Of a stretch of 64,000 bases of DNA, positions 21,013 through 34,190 are shown piece by piece. The notes beneath the pieces are model-generated. The model worked only from the letters and a program-made list of their open reading frames with translations, was not told the DNA's origin and ran no database searches. Numbering within the stretch: the first letter of the stretch is position 1; each line of letters starts with the position of its first letter. Source of the stretch: Hygrophila difformis (taxonomy: Eukaryota > Streptophyta > Magnoliopsida > Lamiales > Acanthaceae); NCBI GenBank assembly GCA_030278955.1, contig JAOANR010000015.1, positions 17,641,073-17,705,072 of the forward strand. The letters are read 5' to 3'. Made by a program: the position numbers and the translations under genes.

Positions 21013-24000
21013 CTATGGTTGAAGTACATGTGTCGGGTCCGGCACATACTTCTTTAGTTGCAAGACATGGAAGACATTATGAACTCGATCTAAGTGTGGC
21101 GGTAAAGCTAATCGGTAGGCTAGAGTTCCGACTCGTTCTAGAATTTCGTAAGGTCCTATGTATTGAGAACTTAACTTCCCTCGTTTGCCAAAGTGCATCA
21201 CCCCCTTCATGGGTGATATCTTTAGCATGACTCTATCTCCCACTTGAAATTCTAGGTCTCGTCGTCTCACGTCGGCATAACTCTTTTGACGGTCTTGTGC
21301 GGCTTTCATCTTCCCTTGAATCACTTTGATTTGTTGAGCCATGTCTTCGATAAGTTGCGGTCCCACTACCACGGACTTATCGTTTTCTTCCCAGCTCAAT
21401 GGGCTTCGGCACTTTCGTCCATACAACGCCTCGAAAGGTGCCATGCCGATGCTAGCATGGTAGCTATTATTATAGGAAAACTCAATCAAGGGTAAATGAG
21501 ATTCCCAATTTCCTTTGAATTCCAACACACATGCTCTCAGCATGTCTTCTAGTGTTTGGATTGTCCTCTCGGTTTGTCCATCCGTCATCGGGTGGAATGC
21601 GGTGCTCATTTTGATTTGAGTACCGGGAGCTTTTTGTAACTCCGTCCAGAAATGAGAGACAAATCTACTGTCTCTATCGGAAATGATATCATGTGGTACT
21701 CCATGTCGTCGCACCACATTATCAATGTAGGCTCGGGCCAATTGGTCCATAGTCCACGTGTCTTTCATTGGGATAAATATGGCTGTCTTCGTTAGCCTAT
21801 CCACAATCACCCAAATCTTGTTCATGCCTTTAGGTGATCGGGGTAATCCCGAGACAAAGTCCATGGAGATGCTATCCCACTTCCAACTTGGAATCTCTAG
21901 TGGTTGCATCAATCCTAAGGGTTTATGTCGCACTGCCTTAACCTTTTGGCAGGTGAGACATCTCGCCACGAAGTTCGCCACTTCCTTCTTCATTCCCGGC
22001 CACCAATAGATCTTCTTTAGATCTTTGTATAGCTTGTCACCTCCGGGATGTACGGAATATGGCGTGTTGTGCCCTTCCTCCATCAACCTTTGTTTCAACT
22101 CGGCACATTTAAGGGGAACACACCATCTCCCTTTAAAATGGATGCTTCCATCCTCGTGGACAGCAAATCCTATTGCCTTTCCTTCGGCAATATACCCTTT
22201 TATCTTCTCGAGTTTCGGGTCGCCCGGTTGAGCGAGTCGAATCTCGTCCAATATTGGAGTTTCTACGACCATGGCATTGACCGTTTCTCTCACTGTGCCA
22301 GGATGCACAAGTTCTAACTCCAATCTTGCCAATTCCAAGTACAATGCCGGCGGAATTACCAACGAGTTTGTCACGTGTTGGGTTTTCCGACTTAGGGCAT
22401 CGGCTACCACATTCGCCTTCCCCTCGTGGTATGCTATCTCTAAATCGTAGTCTTTAATAAGTTCCAACCCCCTTCGCTGTCTCAAATTCAACTCCTTCTG
22501 AGTGAATATATATTTCAAGCTCTTGTGGTCGGTGAACATTCGACACTTCCGCCCATAAAGATAATGTCTCCATATCTTTAGAGCGAAAACGACCGCTGCC
22601 AACTCCAGGTCGTGGGTCGGATAATTTTCCTCATGAGGTTTTAGTTGGCGTGATGCATAGGCCACGACTCTCGAGTCTTGCATCAAGACACAACCTAAAC
22701 CCTCCTTCGAAGCATCGCTATATACTTCGAAGTCACCATTCTCTGATGGTAGTGTTAATACGGGTGTGGTTGTGAGTCGTTTCTTCAGCTCTTGAAACGC
22801 ATTCTCACACGCTTCGGTCCACTCGTATTTTGCTCCTTTCTTCAGTAGCTGGGTCAAAGGACGTGCAATCCTTGAAAAGTCATTCACAAATCGTCTATAA
22901 TACCCGGCTAATCCAAGGAAACTCCTTATTTCCGTTGGACTCTTCGGAGTTGCCCACTCCGTCACGGCAGAAACTTTTGCCGGATCCACTGATACTCCAT
23001 CAGCGGATACTATGTGTCCGAGGAATGCCACTTCTTTCAGCCAGAAGTCACATTTCGACAACTTTCCGTATAGCTGATTTCTTCGCAAGATTTCTAACAC
23101 TTGATGTAAGTGTTTTGCATGCTCTTCCTCGCTCTTTGAGTAGATCAGGATGTCGTCGATGAACACTACGACACACTGGTCTAATAATTCTCGGAACACG
23201 TTGTTCATGAGATTCATGAACATGGCCGGAGCATTGGTTAACCCGAAGGATAACACTGTGAACTCGTAATGGCCATATCGCGTTCGAAATGCCGTCTTCG
23301 GAATGTCCTTCTCGGCGATCCTCAATTGATGATACCCAGATCGCAAATCGATCTTCGAGAATACTGAAGCTCCCTTCAGTTGATCAAACAGATCCTCTAT
23401 TCTCGGTAGGGGGTATTTATTCTTAATGGTCACTTGGTTTAGTCCTCGGTAATCTATGCAAAGACGTAGTCCTCCGTCTTTCTTCTTGACAAATAAAACC
23501 GGTGCTCCCCAAGGGGACGTACTCGGTCTTATGTAACCTTTTCCTAATAGTTCCTCGAGTTGTTCCTTTAACTCCTCCATTTCCAGTGGTGCCATCCGGT
23601 ACGGAGCTTTCGAGACAGGCTCTGTCCCCGGAATGAGATCTATAGTGAATTCAAGATCTCTCTCGGGTGGCATGCCCGGAACGTCTTCAGGGAATACGTC
23701 CGGGTATTCTCTTACCACTGGTATGCTATCAACCTTGTTTTCTTCCGCCTCAAGGTTGTGCACATAGCACGCATATAGTTCATAACCCTTACGCATCAAG
23801 TTACTCAATTTGAGTGCACTAACGATTTTGTTACTTTTCTTAGGGGGCTGAGAGTAAAAGATGACCCTCTTTCCCCTACTTTTTGACAAGGTGATCTTTT
23901 GCTTTTGGCATTCGATCACCGCTTTATACTGGGATAGCCAATCCATCCCCAGTATGATGTCAAAGTCTTTTAAGTTAAATTCTACTAAGTTCGCGAAGAA

Positions 24001-25515
24001 TTCTACGTTCTTTATCACTATAGGAATTCCGTTATATCGTTTAGAGCAAGACACTACTTCTCCATAAGGCAATTGAATTCCTAAGCTAATTCTCTCGCAC
24101 TTAGGTAGATCTAACTCAGGCACTATCCTTGATGCTATAATTGAGCAACTAGCTCCAGAATCAAATAGAATTCTAAGGGGCGTATTCAACACATAAAATG
24201 TACCTTCCATCACTTCTCCTTGCGCAGGCACGTCCGCTTGGTTTACCACATTGAGCCTCCCCACAGGGCGTCCTTGGTTGCCCTGCTGATTCGCGTTCTG
24301 CTGCTGGTTTTGCTGTTGGTTTTGATTCTGCGGGGGCGGAGCTCGTTGGTTCTGGTTCTGGTTTTGCGGTCTATTTTGAGGGGGTCTATACCCTTGGTTG
24401 TTCCCGTTTCGCCCGTTTTGATTTTGAGGCTGTTCTTGCCCCGCGACCAAATCGTCCCTCTTCGTTATGTTCTCGAGCCTAGTTCGGCAATCCCGTCGAA
24501 CGTGACCCATTCGACCGCATCGGTAACAGGCGCCTTGTTGCGGGCATCCCCTTGCCAGATGGGGTCGTCCACATCGCGGGCAAGGCGGTACCGGTTCTTC
24601 TTGGTTGAACCTCCTCCTAGTGTTGTTTTCTTGGGGCCTATTCGACCCTCTGCGCTGCTCGTTCCTTCCAGTGTTGTTCTCGTTTCTTGAGTCTCGGCTT
24701 CTCTTGTCTTGAGGACCCCTGCTGGACTCCCCACTCACCCTTCTTTTCAGCTGCTGCACGCGTGCTACCGCCACAGCGCGATCATATACGGCTTGCAAGT
24801 CGGGGTAGTGCACCCCCGCGATCACCTCGCGCACAGAGAGGTTCAGTCCCATCTCGAACTTCTGTGCCTTTTCTGCATCAGTAGGCACTAGCCTTGGTGC
24901 GAACCTCACCAGCTCCTTGAAGCGTGTGTAGTATTCTTGCACCGTTTGGCTTCCTTGCTTCAACGACAGGAATTCTTCGTACATGGCAGCTTTAGTACTC
25001 AAGGGATAGAATCGATCCCTGAGTAGTTCCATCATCTCCATCCACGAGTAGGGCTCGTCATCTTCAGTCAGTTTAGCTTGAGTGGCCTGCCACCAGTCGT
25101 CGGCTTCACCTCCCAAGTAGTACGAGGCGACATGCACTCTTTCTCCTTCCGGACATTTAACTGCTCCCAGCAGTTTGTCGAAGGTCCGGTTCCATTCCTC
25201 TAGTTTAGCTGGATCCTCCTCACCAGCATAGTGGGGCGGCTGGTAAGGATTCACCATCGCCAGGTAGTTAGGGCGAGCTTGGGGCGGAGGTACCGCCGCA
25301 GCTTGACCCTGGTTGACTTGCGCGTTTCCGAGCGAAATCAACACTTCCTCTATCGTCCTAAGACGATCGCCCACATTGTTCGGTGCGGGGGCGTCCTGCG
25401 CACCTTGGGGTTGTTCCTCATCAGGTTGAATCGGTTCAGTGACGTTTGGTGGTGTTTCAGTAGTGGTTTGGGGAGCGGGTTGAGTTCTTCCTCTTCCTCT
25501 TCCTCTGGGTGCCAT
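21013..25515 (-). CDS. gag-pol: Chromovirus gag-pol polyprotein
   Basis: One uninterrupted frame of about 1500 codons. I chose the ATG at 25515 (M-A-P-R-G-R-G) because the gag-only element also begins M-A-P-R-R; the frame is open 14 codons further upstream. Order: capsid (D-W-W-Q-A near residue 150), two C-X2-C-X4-H-X4-C knuckles near 24490-24580, protease L-F-D-S-G-A-S near 24160, reverse transcriptase with F-I-D-D near 23155, RNase H (Y-S-D-A-S and A-D-A-L-S-R), integrase zinc domain, D-D-E core (M-D-F-V, S-D-R-D, T-E-R-T), and the GPY/F module (G-P-Y-E-I-L). The only visible break is the TAG that ends it, which separates the chromodomain. Confidence 0.95.
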   Translation of the reverse strand: MAPRGRGRGRTQPAPQTTTETPPNVTEPIQPDEEQPQGAQDAPAPNNVGDRLRTIEEVLISLGNAQVNQGQAAAVPPPQARPNYLAMVNPYQPPHYAGEEDPAKLEEWNRTFDKLLGAVKCPEGERVHVASYYLGGEADDWWQATQAKLTEDDEPYSWMEMMELLRDRFYPLSTKAAMYEEFLSLKQGSQTVQEYYTRFKELVRFAPRLVPTDAEKAQKFEMGLNLSVREVIAGVHYPDLQAVYDRAVAVARVQQLKRRVSGESSRGPQDKRSRDSRNENNTGRNEQRRGSNRPQENNTRRRFNQEEPVPPCPRCGRPHLARGCPQQGACYRCGRMGHVRRDCRTRLENITKRDDLVAGQEQPQNQNGRNGNNQGYRPPQNRPQNQNQNQRAPPPQNQNQQQNQQQNANQQGNQGRPVGRLNVVNQADVPAQGEVMEGTFYVLNTPLRILFDSGASCSIIASRIVPELDLPKCERISLGIQLPYGEVVSCSKRYNGIPIVIKNVEFFANLVEFNLKDFDIILGMDWLSQYKAVIECQKQKITLSKSRGKRVIFYSQPPKKSNKIVSALKLSNLMRKGYELYACYVHNLEAEENKVDSIPVVREYPDVFPEDVPGMPPERDLEFTIDLIPGTEPVSKAPYRMAPLEMEELKEQLEELLGKGYIRPSTSPWGAPVLFVKKKDGGLRLCIDYRGLNQVTIKNKYPLPRIEDLFDQLKGASVFSKIDLRSGYHQLRIAEKDIPKTAFRTRYGHYEFTVLSFGLTNAPAMFMNLMNNVFRELLDQCVVVFIDDILIYSKSEEEHAKHLHQVLEILRRNQLYGKLSKCDFWLKEVAFLGHIVSADGVSVDPAKVSAVTEWATPKSPTEIRSFLGLAGYYRRFVNDFSRIARPLTQLLKKGAKYEWTEACENAFQELKKRLTTTPVLTLPSENGDFEVYSDASKEGLGCVLMQDSRVVAYASRQLKPHEENYPTHDLELAAVVFALKIWRHYLYGRKCRMFTDHKSLKYIFTQKELNLRQRRGLELIKDYDLEIAYHEGKANVVADALSRKTQHVTNSLVIPPALYLELARLELELVHPGTVRETVNAMVVETPILDEIRLAQPGDPKLEKIKGYIAEGKAIGFAVHEDGSIHFKGRWCVPLKCAELKQRLMEEGHNTPYSVHPGGDKLYKDLKKIYWWPGMKKEVANFVARCLTCQKVKAVRHKPLGLMQPLEIPSWKWDSISMDFVSGLPRSPKGMNKIWVIVDRLTKTAIFIPMKDTWTMDQLARAYIDNVVRRHGVPHDIISDRDSRFVSHFWTELQKAPGTQIKMSTAFHPMTDGQTERTIQTLEDMLRACVLEFKGNWESHLPLIEFSYNNSYHASIGMAPFEALYGRKCRSPLSWEENDKSVVVGPQLIEDMAQQIKVIQGKMKAAQDRQKSYADVRRRDLEFQVGDRVMLKISPMKGVMHFGKRGKLSSQYIGPYEILERVGTLAYRLALPPHLDRVHNVFHVLQLKKYVPDPTHVLQP

Positions 25516-25809
25516 TCTGGTACAAATGGGATAGATTAGGACTGGTGAATTTAGCATATAGTCTAAGCAATCTCTATAAATGTATATGTGTGTTGCAATT
25601 TAGCACGTGGTGCTTTGTTCGAACTAAGAAGCATACGACGCCTCGGGGGTTTTATTTTAATTTTTTTTTTTCGTGCGGACAGATCTGTCCGAAAGTATTA
25701 TTTTTTTTCGATTTAAAAAAATAAATCGGGCATTTTATTTCCTCAAAAGAAATTTTAGTACAAAAGTAGCGATATTTTCCTAGCAAAATAGTATCTAACA
25801 ATAGAAGCT

Positions 25810-26157
25810 CTAGTGTCTCATGACGTCCTCCGGTGGGGTAGCAGGATCTTCCTCCGGATCTTCCTCCGGATCTTCCTCCTCCGAACTCGGCGGCATCAGC
25901 TCGTCAAAGATAGTGTTTAAGTCTTGCCCGTGGGCATCAATGTATTCCTTTAGTATTAAGTTTTGTGTAGTGAGGGTTTGGACTTGGCGCTCGAGTTGGT
26001 TTATGCGGTGATGATCCGCCTCTCTCAAGTTGCCCATGTGATGTAAATTGGCCTCCAATTGAGCAATACGGTACTTCATTTGCTCTAGGGTTTGGTGGGA
26101 ATCGAGATGAACACTCATCATCCTGACCACCAACTGCATCATGTCTTGACTAGCCAT
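25810..26157 (-). CDS. Small acidic coiled-coil ORF upstream of chromovirus gag
   Basis: An intact 115-codon ORF in the leader between primer site and gag, in the same orientation. The first 85 residues show heptad-like spacing of Leu, Ile and Met (M-A-S-Q-D-M-M-Q-L-V...) and should form a coiled coil. The tail is acidic, with a repeated E-E-D-P unit, ending in a Pro/Glu stretch. I do not recognise a family. The gag-only relative at 38512 has no counterpart. It could be an accessory protein or a regulatory upstream ORF. Confidence 0.6.
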   Translation of the reverse strand: MASQDMMQLVVRMMSVHLDSHQTLEQMKYRIAQLEANLHHMGNLREADHHRINQLERQVQTLTTQNLILKEYIDAHGQDLNTIFDELMPPSSEEEDPEEDPEEDPATPPEDVMRH

Positions 26158-26187
26158 CTAGCGCAAGCAAGAGATCTAAGTTAATAT

Positions 26188-26321
26188 TCGCCAAGATTCT
26201 AAGTTCAATTCGCCAAGATTTTAGGTTCAATTTGCCAAGATTCTAAGTTCAATTCGCCAAGATTCTAAGTTCAAGTTTTGCCAAGATTCTAAGTTCAAGT
26301 TTTGCCAAGATTCTAAGTTCA
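26188..26321 (-). repeat. Leader tandem repeat, about six 23-25 bp units
   Basis: The unit contains GCCAAGATTCTAAGTTCA, repeated with small changes (TTAGG for TAAG once, TTTTG for TTCG at later copies). It lies in the transcribed leader, between the primer site and the small coiled-coil ORF. Confidence 0.85.
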
Positions 26322-26529
26322 GGGAGAGATGCAATATGCAGATGCAAATGATGATTCCCCCCAATAATAATTTAATGCACCACATATATATATATATATT
26401 TTTCCATGGGTTTTAAAATAAAAATTTTCCATGGAAATAATACTTTAAAATTTAAAATAATAGTCAAAGTACTAATAGTAGTTTAAAAATAATAATGGTT
26501 TAAAAATAATAGTTTAAAAAAAATAGCCG

Positions 26530-26543
26530 GGCTCTGATACCAA
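26530..26543 (-). other. Primer-binding site, initiator Met tRNA (chromovirus)
   Basis: The minus strand reads TTGGTATCAGAGCC, two bases inside the 5' LTR edge at 26546. Confidence 0.85.
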
Positions 26544-26545
26544 CT

Positions 26546-29136
26546 TGTAACACCCCGGTTTTTGGTCACCCAGGTCGGGATGTCACCGCCACATCTCCCT
26601 AGTAAGACACGGTTTCTCCGAGCTTACTAAAGAGATGCAAGGCTAGGTATTGCAGTATTTAAAAACATTTAAATCATTCAAAATAGCCCATACAATATAA
26701 TTCGAAAATAACAATAGCATAGCGCAGCAGAAATATTTGGTTTAGTACAGTATCGCAGCGGAAAGTATAAAAAGGGCCGACATGGCCAAAACACGGGTTA
26801 AACAGGCCCGTTCATAATATAGTCTAAAATACGAATTTAAAAGCAAAATAACATTTCCCAAAATCCCATGCATGAATCGTGCTCACACATGCTCATTCCA
26901 CATATTCTGTAAGAAAAGGAATAAAACGGTTTTGGTCAGCAAATTTGCTGAGTAAGTTAACACATGCATGATCGTAGGGTTTAAAAGCCATTAATTTAAT
27001 AATTTAATAAAAGCATGATAATAACATAATATTTGATTTAATCTAATCAACTATCCAATAGCATAATTTATCTCAGGGCTCCATTTAATAACACATATCG
27101 CATGGTTTAAGATAAAAGCCATAATTTAAATAAAGCATTTAAATAGTTTAATTGGACAACAACATAATTTAATCTAATTTAATTTAATTTAGAATCCCCA
27201 TTACATCCCCGATTTGGTATTTCAAAGTTTCATGATAGCATCGCGATGTCAACAAGTTTAGCCGGTAGCCCGGCGGCCGCAACCGTATCAGCCATACCCA
27301 GTACCACTCCGGACCCTCGGGAAACCCATACGGATATTCACAAGAGTGTAGGCTCTATATTTCGCCGTTTTGGCAATATCACATTTCAAGTTTAGCGCGC
27401 GGGGTCACCATCGTCCATTACGGCACGAAGTGAATCGTTAGGGGGCACCCTGCAGAGCACTCACCCCTAATTTTAATTTGTCAAGTTTGTAAGGGGATTT
27501 AATTTTTAAAATCTGGCTTCAATTGTATTTATTTAAAAATAATATCTCAACTCGTTTCAACCCTAAAGGTTAATTCCATGTTTCAACAAGATTTCAAGAT
27601 TTTGTTTCCGGTAAACCACAGTTTACTCCAAAATTCTTCAAAAATCAGGTTTAATTCCAAAAATTCCAAAATTTCATATCTGAATCAGAAACGTCAAGAT
27701 CTACAACTTTTGTGTTTTAACGTTTTCAATCCGAGATACCTAAATAGGTCAAAATCACAAATTTTCGCAGAAGAACAAATCTGTCCGAGTTTAATGTGTC
27801 ACAGTTTAAAGATTTCGAATTCTACCATAGCAATTCAACTCCAAATTTAATGAAATTTGACAGAGATCATCTTAAGACATTTATCTACAACTTTCATGTT
27901 CGGCCAAAGATCTAAAACAGTCTAGATCCTATGTCAAAAACGTGATCAAGATCATTCCTAAGTTCTGTCCAAGATTTCAAGATCTAGATTCAAGCAGTTA
28001 GGTTTCGGTGGGTTTTGACATATCAAATCGTCTTTAAAAATTCTCAAAAGGTTACAGTAGCTAGATCTAAGTCTTAGGAACGTTTTTTGTGTTTTAAGTT
28101 TTTCCGTTTGAGTTCGTTTTAAGGTTCGGAAAAATTCATCAAATCTGTTGCGTCGGTAGAAAGATTAGATTGACAGATTTTCGATTTCTTGATAATCTTT
28201 TAGTTTGAATGTTTTAATTCATCCCAAAACCATGTAAGAGTTAACTTACTGAGTTTATGAACATCGGGGATCGTCTATTCGAAGACGTGGCTTCCCGTCT
28301 ACCGTTTCTCCTCTCCGTTCGTCGGGTTCTACGATCTAGATCTAATACGGGGTGTAGAAAGAAAAAGGAGATGATTAGGATTCGTTTTCGAATCGTTTAT
28401 TGAACAAGGATTGGATCGAGACTTACCACGACTATGGAGATCCTTGGAAAAATTCGTCCAACAGCGTTCGTCTTGGTTTCGTGCCTCCGACGACTCCGGA
28501 TTTAGGGTTTCGAACGTATAGAAGGTTGTAGGGTTTTGTAAACTTGTTCGGGGCTCCCAAGGGCTTTATTTATAGATTTCCCAAGCCCTAGGGCGTCCAA
28601 CATCTGACCTAAAGGTCTTGGGTCGAGAGATGTTCAACCGAAGGTCGAAAAATCCGCGTTCGGGCGAGAGATTCACGCAACGGGCGAATCTGTCATGTGG
28701 CGCGGTCGTGGCGCGCTCTTCCTTGTTTCACCGCGCGGCCACCGCGCCACACTCGCCTGGACTTCGGTCCGGGCAGGTCGTGCGATCCGTCGTGCTTTTC
28801 CGCCTCTCTTTCGGGTTTCCATCCCTCTATGCTCCCGAATTCCGATTTCCGGGGTATATTCGGGCTTCTACTTTCTCTCTAAATTTATTCTCGGGTCTAA
28901 TTGGATGTTTTGGACTCGAATCCTCGAGTTCATTAGTGTCGGGTTTCGGTGTGCAATTTATTTACCTTTTTTCTATTTAATTAAATTCCTTTAATTCCTT
29001 TTTAAGTTAAATCTCATTTCTCATTTCCTTATCTTTATTTATTTATTTATTTGCTGGATTCATTTCTTTATTGTATTTATTGTTTATTTATTTAATTATT
29101 GTTTTATTTTATGATGGAAAATTCACGGGTATTACA
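26546..29136 (-). repeat. 5' LTR of the chromovirus
   Basis: The length is 2591 bp, the same as the partner LTR at 17983-20573, with the TATA box at 28564-28575. Differences noted by eye are single-base changes, many of them C/T or G/A. Confidence 0.93.
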
Positions 29137-29141
29137 GTGAT

Positions 29142-30966
29142 CACTGTCATTAAGGGTTCCTCACTGTCTAAAAATCATTCCATCTTGAATAATTGGGAAC
29201 ATGATAGCAGATGTTTGCAGTCCAGATCACCCCAATTATTTCTAGCATTCTTTTTAGCCAAATTCTTCTTTTCCCATGGCTAATCCATCTTTGTGTACCA
29301 AATTCTGTCTAATCCCACCATATATTTTGGGGTATTTTATTTTGCTTCTCATATACATGTATGCATGCTATTATTATGTAGATATTGTGGTCTATAATAT
29401 TTTGGGATCCTTCCCTTGGACATAGAAGTCTTGATTTAAATCAGATGTTGCATAATAAATTTCCACAAAAATCACTTTATAAAATCCGGATCTAAGTGAG
29501 GGATAATTTCACAGTTATGATGCTCATCTTCTACTGGGGGTTGATTTTGAGAACTTAGAAGCAGAGTCAGCAATTAGGTCTCACCTAGACTGAAAGGATC
29601 TGTGTTTTAATTGAGAGTCTAGTACCTGTGTAGGGAATGATTTTCAAATATCAATTGTTTTCTCAAAATTACTGTGTGTTGGAAATCTTCTATTAAGTGT
29701 TGCATCGAATCAGTGTCCACTTGGATTCAGATAAGATGTGATAAATAATACTAGAGGAACAACATATAGGCCATGGTCAATTTCTAAGGTAGGGTTGAGT
29801 ATTCTTTCAACTACTATCTTCTTCCGCCAAAGCCTAAAATTGAGTCTTGAATGAATACATTCGGAATAGATCCTCACGGGTCTATTCTACTCAGTTTGTA
29901 TCTCATAACTAACCGGATGTTATAAGCCCTGTGGCTTACTGATATTTGGGAAGTTCTAAATCTGCATCTAGTCACCAAGACCAGGAGCTCTTTTACACTA
30001 ACTGAATGAGATAGCTTTTGAGACTTCCGAGTGATAGGATTTTAAATGCTTTCGTTATTGCTTTCTTTACCGCTTTCATTTAAACGCTTTTATAGAGGTC
30101 ACTCGGAAGAATTAGAGGTTGGTCGTCGGTTGCAAGGTTTAAGAGTTATGGATTAGTTCGGGATTTAATTTAGACTTTGGGTGTGACAAGGGGGATGATA
30201 GGAGTACTTAGCATGTCAACTAATGATGTGTTGGGTGTTGCTTATCCACCATGGAGAAATAACATACCTCGGCAGGGGGAGTTATTAATCTGTGGTATCT
30301 TAGATGTTGAGGTCTTAAAAGCATGTAAATTCTGACTGTAAGTACATGTCTGTTAAAGGGAACATGGTTCAGAAAGCATGAGAGTTAGCTAACTGATGAA
30401 TTATCCCAACCAAAGATCTGTGTAATAAAAATGGAAGTTTAATTATTGTTTCGTCTGAAATCTTGTCCAATCTTTATTATTTTCTTCCCGTCCTTTCTGT
30501 CACATTTTAAATTTGCTTTCGCAGAATAATTTTATCCGCTTTCTTAGCATAATTTTTATTGCTTTCTTAGAATAAATTTAATTGCTTTCTTAGATATCAT
30601 TTAATCCGCTTTGTAGTATAAATTTAATTGCTTTCATAATCTACTTTAAATTATGTCAAGTAGTTGGTAATTTAAAACACAAACTTGAATCGAGTAACCG
30701 AGTGGAAAATCTTATAAAAACGACGTGGGCCCTGCTTCTATCGCACATCCTCCAGTGAACGATCAGGTCTTACTATAAATACTGCAATTTTTGACTCCGT
30801 GCGCTTTCGGGGGCACAGTTTCTTAACACGAGTAATAAAAACGTGACAACCTATAAATATATCCCTAATCCCAACTTCATCTTCATAAAGAGGTTTCATT
30901 AAATAAAATTAAACCGGGATTCTATTTTCTTAAAAATACTCGTGTGGGAAATTGTCAAAAGTTTCA
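29142..30966 (+). repeat. Athila-type 5' LTR copy B, right part
   Basis: This is the continuation of the LTR after the chromovirus. It ends ...AAAAGTTTCA immediately before the tRNA-Asp primer site. Together with 17564-17982 the LTR is about 2.24 kb. It matches copies A and C in reverse orientation. Confidence 0.85.
30771..30780 (+). promoter_or_regulatory. Candidate TATA box of LTR copy B
   Basis: TACTATAAAT, about 190 bp before the LTR end, conserved in copies A and C. Confidence 0.5.
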
Positions 30967-30984
30967 TGGCGCCGTTGCCGGGGA
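30967..30984 (+). other. Primer-binding site, Asp tRNA (copy B)
   Basis: TGGCGCCGTTGCCGGGGA is complementary to the 3' end of plant tRNA-Asp and directly follows the LTR end. Confidence 0.9.
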
Positions 30985-31028
30985 GGATGCAACGCCGTTG
31001 ATTAAAAGAATTACACTCCTGATTTACT

Positions 31029-31080
31029 CATAGATAGTTTTTGTGTATACTCTTCATAGATAGTTTTTGTGTATACTCTT
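31029..31080 (+). repeat. 26-bp leader duplication
   Basis: Two exact tandem copies of a 26-bp unit beginning CATAGATAGTTTTTG lie between primer site and gag. Confidence 0.85.
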
Positions 31081-31192
31081 GAACCATTACTAACCTGGGG
31101 GTTGTGCAGGTGTTGTCAAGTTGTGATATAAACTGCATATGCAAAGGAGGAAGGATACATTGCCTGCGCTACCTTTCAATCTAGAAATAGAA

Positions 31193-32828
31193 ATGACTGC
31201 TCGACAACTAAGGGCACAAGCAAGACTGCGAAAAGAACGGGAAGCACGGACTCGTACCTCACCCGAAACCACAAGCAGTGACTTATCTGACATGGCAGAG
31301 AACCAAAACATTCCCCCGATCTTACCCATAAACCAACCACCCATCCATGACCAACCACAACAATTCCGAATCGTGTTGACGAGGAGGAGAATCTACCAAA
31401 TCTCAATCAGCAACATTATCTGCAATTCCACCAACAACCGCCACCACCTCTTAACCAATATAACCACCAAACCAAAATATGCCAAACCAGCAATACCAGA
31501 ATCAACCCTTCAATCAAGACCAGTTTCAGAACAACCCTCATGATCCAGACAACTTCCAGCAGAATCCCAATTACCATCAGCAGTACCAAAACCAATCAGA
31601 ACAAGGAAATCAACAACAACAGGCGGCAACTGATTTGATGCAGCCTATTGTAGAGCCTTATCTGAACAGGCCAGGAGGAGCACAATTCGCCGCACGCAAC
31701 TTCGAATTAAAACCTGCACTAATTAACTTGGTGCAGAACAATCAATTTTGCGGTGCAAATCATGAGGACCCTCATGATCATCTTCAAACCTTCTTGGAGC
31801 TCTGCGATACAATAAAAAATCAGGGGGTATCACCTGACGCTATAAGACTGATGTTATTTCCTTTCTCTCTGTTTAGTGTATCCAGGGATTGGTACAAATC
31901 ATTGCCGATCAATCAAAGGAGCACATGGGCAGATCTTGTGAGGTTTCTGTTGAAATACTTCCCTAAATCAAAGGTGGAAGAAGGACGGGCAAAAATTGGA
32001 GAATTCAAAATGAAGCCGGACGAATCACTCTATGATGCAAAAGAAAGGTTCTTCAACCTCTTGAGGAGATGCTCCCAACACGGATACCAACTGTGGGAGC
32101 AACTAAGAAAATTCTATGGAGGACTCATCCATTCATGGAGAATGATGCTAGATGCAGCTGGAGGAAGGCACTTACTTCACTTGCCCATGGACCAAGCCTG
32201 GGCAAAGATTGAGACCATGTATGTTAACAGATCTGTATTGAACACTGTTGAGAGGAAAGTGGACCCTCCTAGGAAAGTTTTTGCTATGAGTGAAGGAAAA
32301 ACGGATTTTGAAAAACTGAAGGAATAGGTAGCTGCGATTCAGCTGAATCAGGGAAAGGGAGCAAGTACGTCGCAGGCAGGAGCATCTTCGAGCCAAGTAC
32401 AAACACAGCAATCAGGAGTTATTTGTGGGTTGTGTCAGGGACCACATCCAACTGACAAATGCGAACAGATAGCTACTGAAAGCTGTAGCTATGCCGGGAA
32501 TTTCCAGAACCGCCACCCAAACCTCTCATACTCCAATAACAATGCACTTAATGCGCATTTGTTATCTCAGCCGAACCAGCCCAACCAGTTTGCAAACCAA
32601 AACCCTCAGCAGAATTTCAAACCACATAATCAAGGATTCGTTCAGCAGAGAGTACAGAATTTTCAGAATCAGAATCAGAACTTCCAGCCCTATATCCAAC
32701 AAAGGCCCAACCAAAACCAAGGTCAAAATTTCCAAAACTTCCAAGCCCACCCTGATCAGAACCAGAAATACAACCAAAAGCCACCATCTCGCCTAGAGAA
32801 CTTGATGACCGAGTTCATTTCCAACTAA
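31193..32828 (+). pseudogene. gag: Athila-type gag
   Basis: The start is placed at ATG 31193 (M-T-A-R-Q-L-R); an in-frame ATG also exists at 31139. The first ~60 codons are in one frame and the capsid in another, so there is a frameshift near 31390-31470. The capsid part (R-G-G-A-Q-F-A-A-R-N-F-E-L, then the D-W-Y-K-S-L and L-L-K-Y-F-P motifs) is typical of Athila gag. A zinc-knuckle-like C-X2-C-X3-H-X4-C lies near 32425-32465, then a Gln/Asn-rich tail. In-frame stops are TAG at 32325-32327 and TAA at 32826-32828, after which the same frame runs on into pol. Confidence 0.88.
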
Positions 32829-34190
32829 AAGGAGATAAACCAGCAACTGCAGTCATCAATCAAGAATGTGGAGACACAGGTCACTCAGTTGGCCAAGGAA
32901 TTGCAAAACAGGGGGAAGGGAACACTACCGAGCAGTACTGAAACCAACCCGCAATGTAAAGCAATCACATTGCGGGGAGGTAAGACTCTGAAGGGAATTG
33001 TTGGATCCGGAAAGAAAAAGGCTGTGAAAGGGAAAGAATCAGTGGAGGTTGATAAGGAAAAGGAAAAGATTGAAGGGGATGAAAGTGTTGAACTGGTAAA
33101 GGACAAATCAGATGCAGCTAATTCGCAGACTGAAGCTGCAGTTGAAGCTGATAAGGGTACGGGTGAAGGTACAACTTCCTTCCCTTTACCACCAAAAATT
33201 GATAATAATAAGTACATGCCAAGGGTGCCATACCCTGCTCGTCTTAAAAATAAGGAACATGACCTTAAATTTAAGAAATTTCTGGAACGATTAAAGTCTG
33301 TAGAGATAACCATTCCTCTCGTGGAAATGATTTCTGAAATGCACATCTATGCTAAGTTCTTGAAAAAATTGATTTCAGGAAAAAGGCAGGTAGAGCAGGA
33401 GGAGGTGATTATTTTCAACAGCACATGCAGTGCCATAGCTCAAAGGAAATTGCCCGAAAAGAAAGAGGACCCTGGATGTTGCACGTTGCCAGTACAAATT
33501 GGAAGGGCCAAAGTGAGTATGGGGTTATGTGATCTAGGATCCAGCATCAACGTGATGCCCCTAGCCATGGCAATTCGCCTAAGGCTTGGAGAAATTGAAC
33601 CAATTAAGATGAAGCTGCAACTCGCAGATAGATCGATCACCCAGCCCGTAGGAATCCTCAAGGATGTGGTAGTCAAAACCGGTCAAATTCTTTTCCCGGT
33701 TGACTTCATCATCCTCGACATTGAAGAGGACTCTGAAATGCCACTTATCTTGGGACGCCCGTTTCTGGCCACTGGCGGTGCATTGATAGAGGCTAAATCT
33801 GGAAAAGTCGCATTGAGGGTCGATGACGAGGAAATCACATTTGACATGGAGCAGATGCAGAAGTTTTCGTCTGAGGGAACTTGTTCCAAATTTGATGTAA
33901 TAGATGATAAGTGTGAGGACGAGAGCATTGACTCTGTTATTTTGATGTCGGACAAAGTTTCAAAGCAGGTACTGATGCCTGCTGGTGTCGAGCAAGGACA
34001 AAGCTGCAATGCCGTGCACTTTGAGGACCCTATGACTGGGGACCTTGAAGAGTTTGACGGTGTTGAATTCACTCCGGAGGAGGAGGTGAGCACCATGGAC
34101 GAGGAAGTGGACCCTGTACTGACACAAGGTCCTGAAGGTAAATCTGATCTTTCACCCCCATCCATTTCTCGCAAATTACTGCCTTCCTTG
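32829..34190 (+). pseudogene. pol: Athila-type protease region
   Basis: After a Lys/Glu-rich linker (P-Q-C-K-A-I-T-L-R-G-G-K near 32945) comes the retropepsin fold, with catalytic motif L-C-D-L-G-S-S-I-N-V-M-P near 33525; D-L-G in place of D-S/T-G is common in Athila proteases. The flap and I-L-G-R-P-F-L-A-T motif follow. The frame drifts out near 34170-34190, where a frameshift separates it from reverse transcriptase. Confidence 0.87.

Larger units (their letters stand above)
17983..29136 (-). mobile_element. Chromovirus (Ty3/gypsy, Tekay/Del-like) retrotransposon, complete
   Basis: Two LTRs of 2591 bp each, TGTAACACC...GGGTATTACA on the plus strand, flank an interior with gag-pol on the minus strand. 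The 5-bp target duplication is GCGAT (17978-17982) and GTGAT (29137-29141), differing by one base at a CpG. By eye I counted about 15 mismatches in the first 1.2 kb of the LTRs. The interior holds an initiator-Met primer site, a small upstream ORF, one long gag-pol frame and a chromodomain. It lies inside the 5' LTR of Athila-type copy B. Confidence 0.95.
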
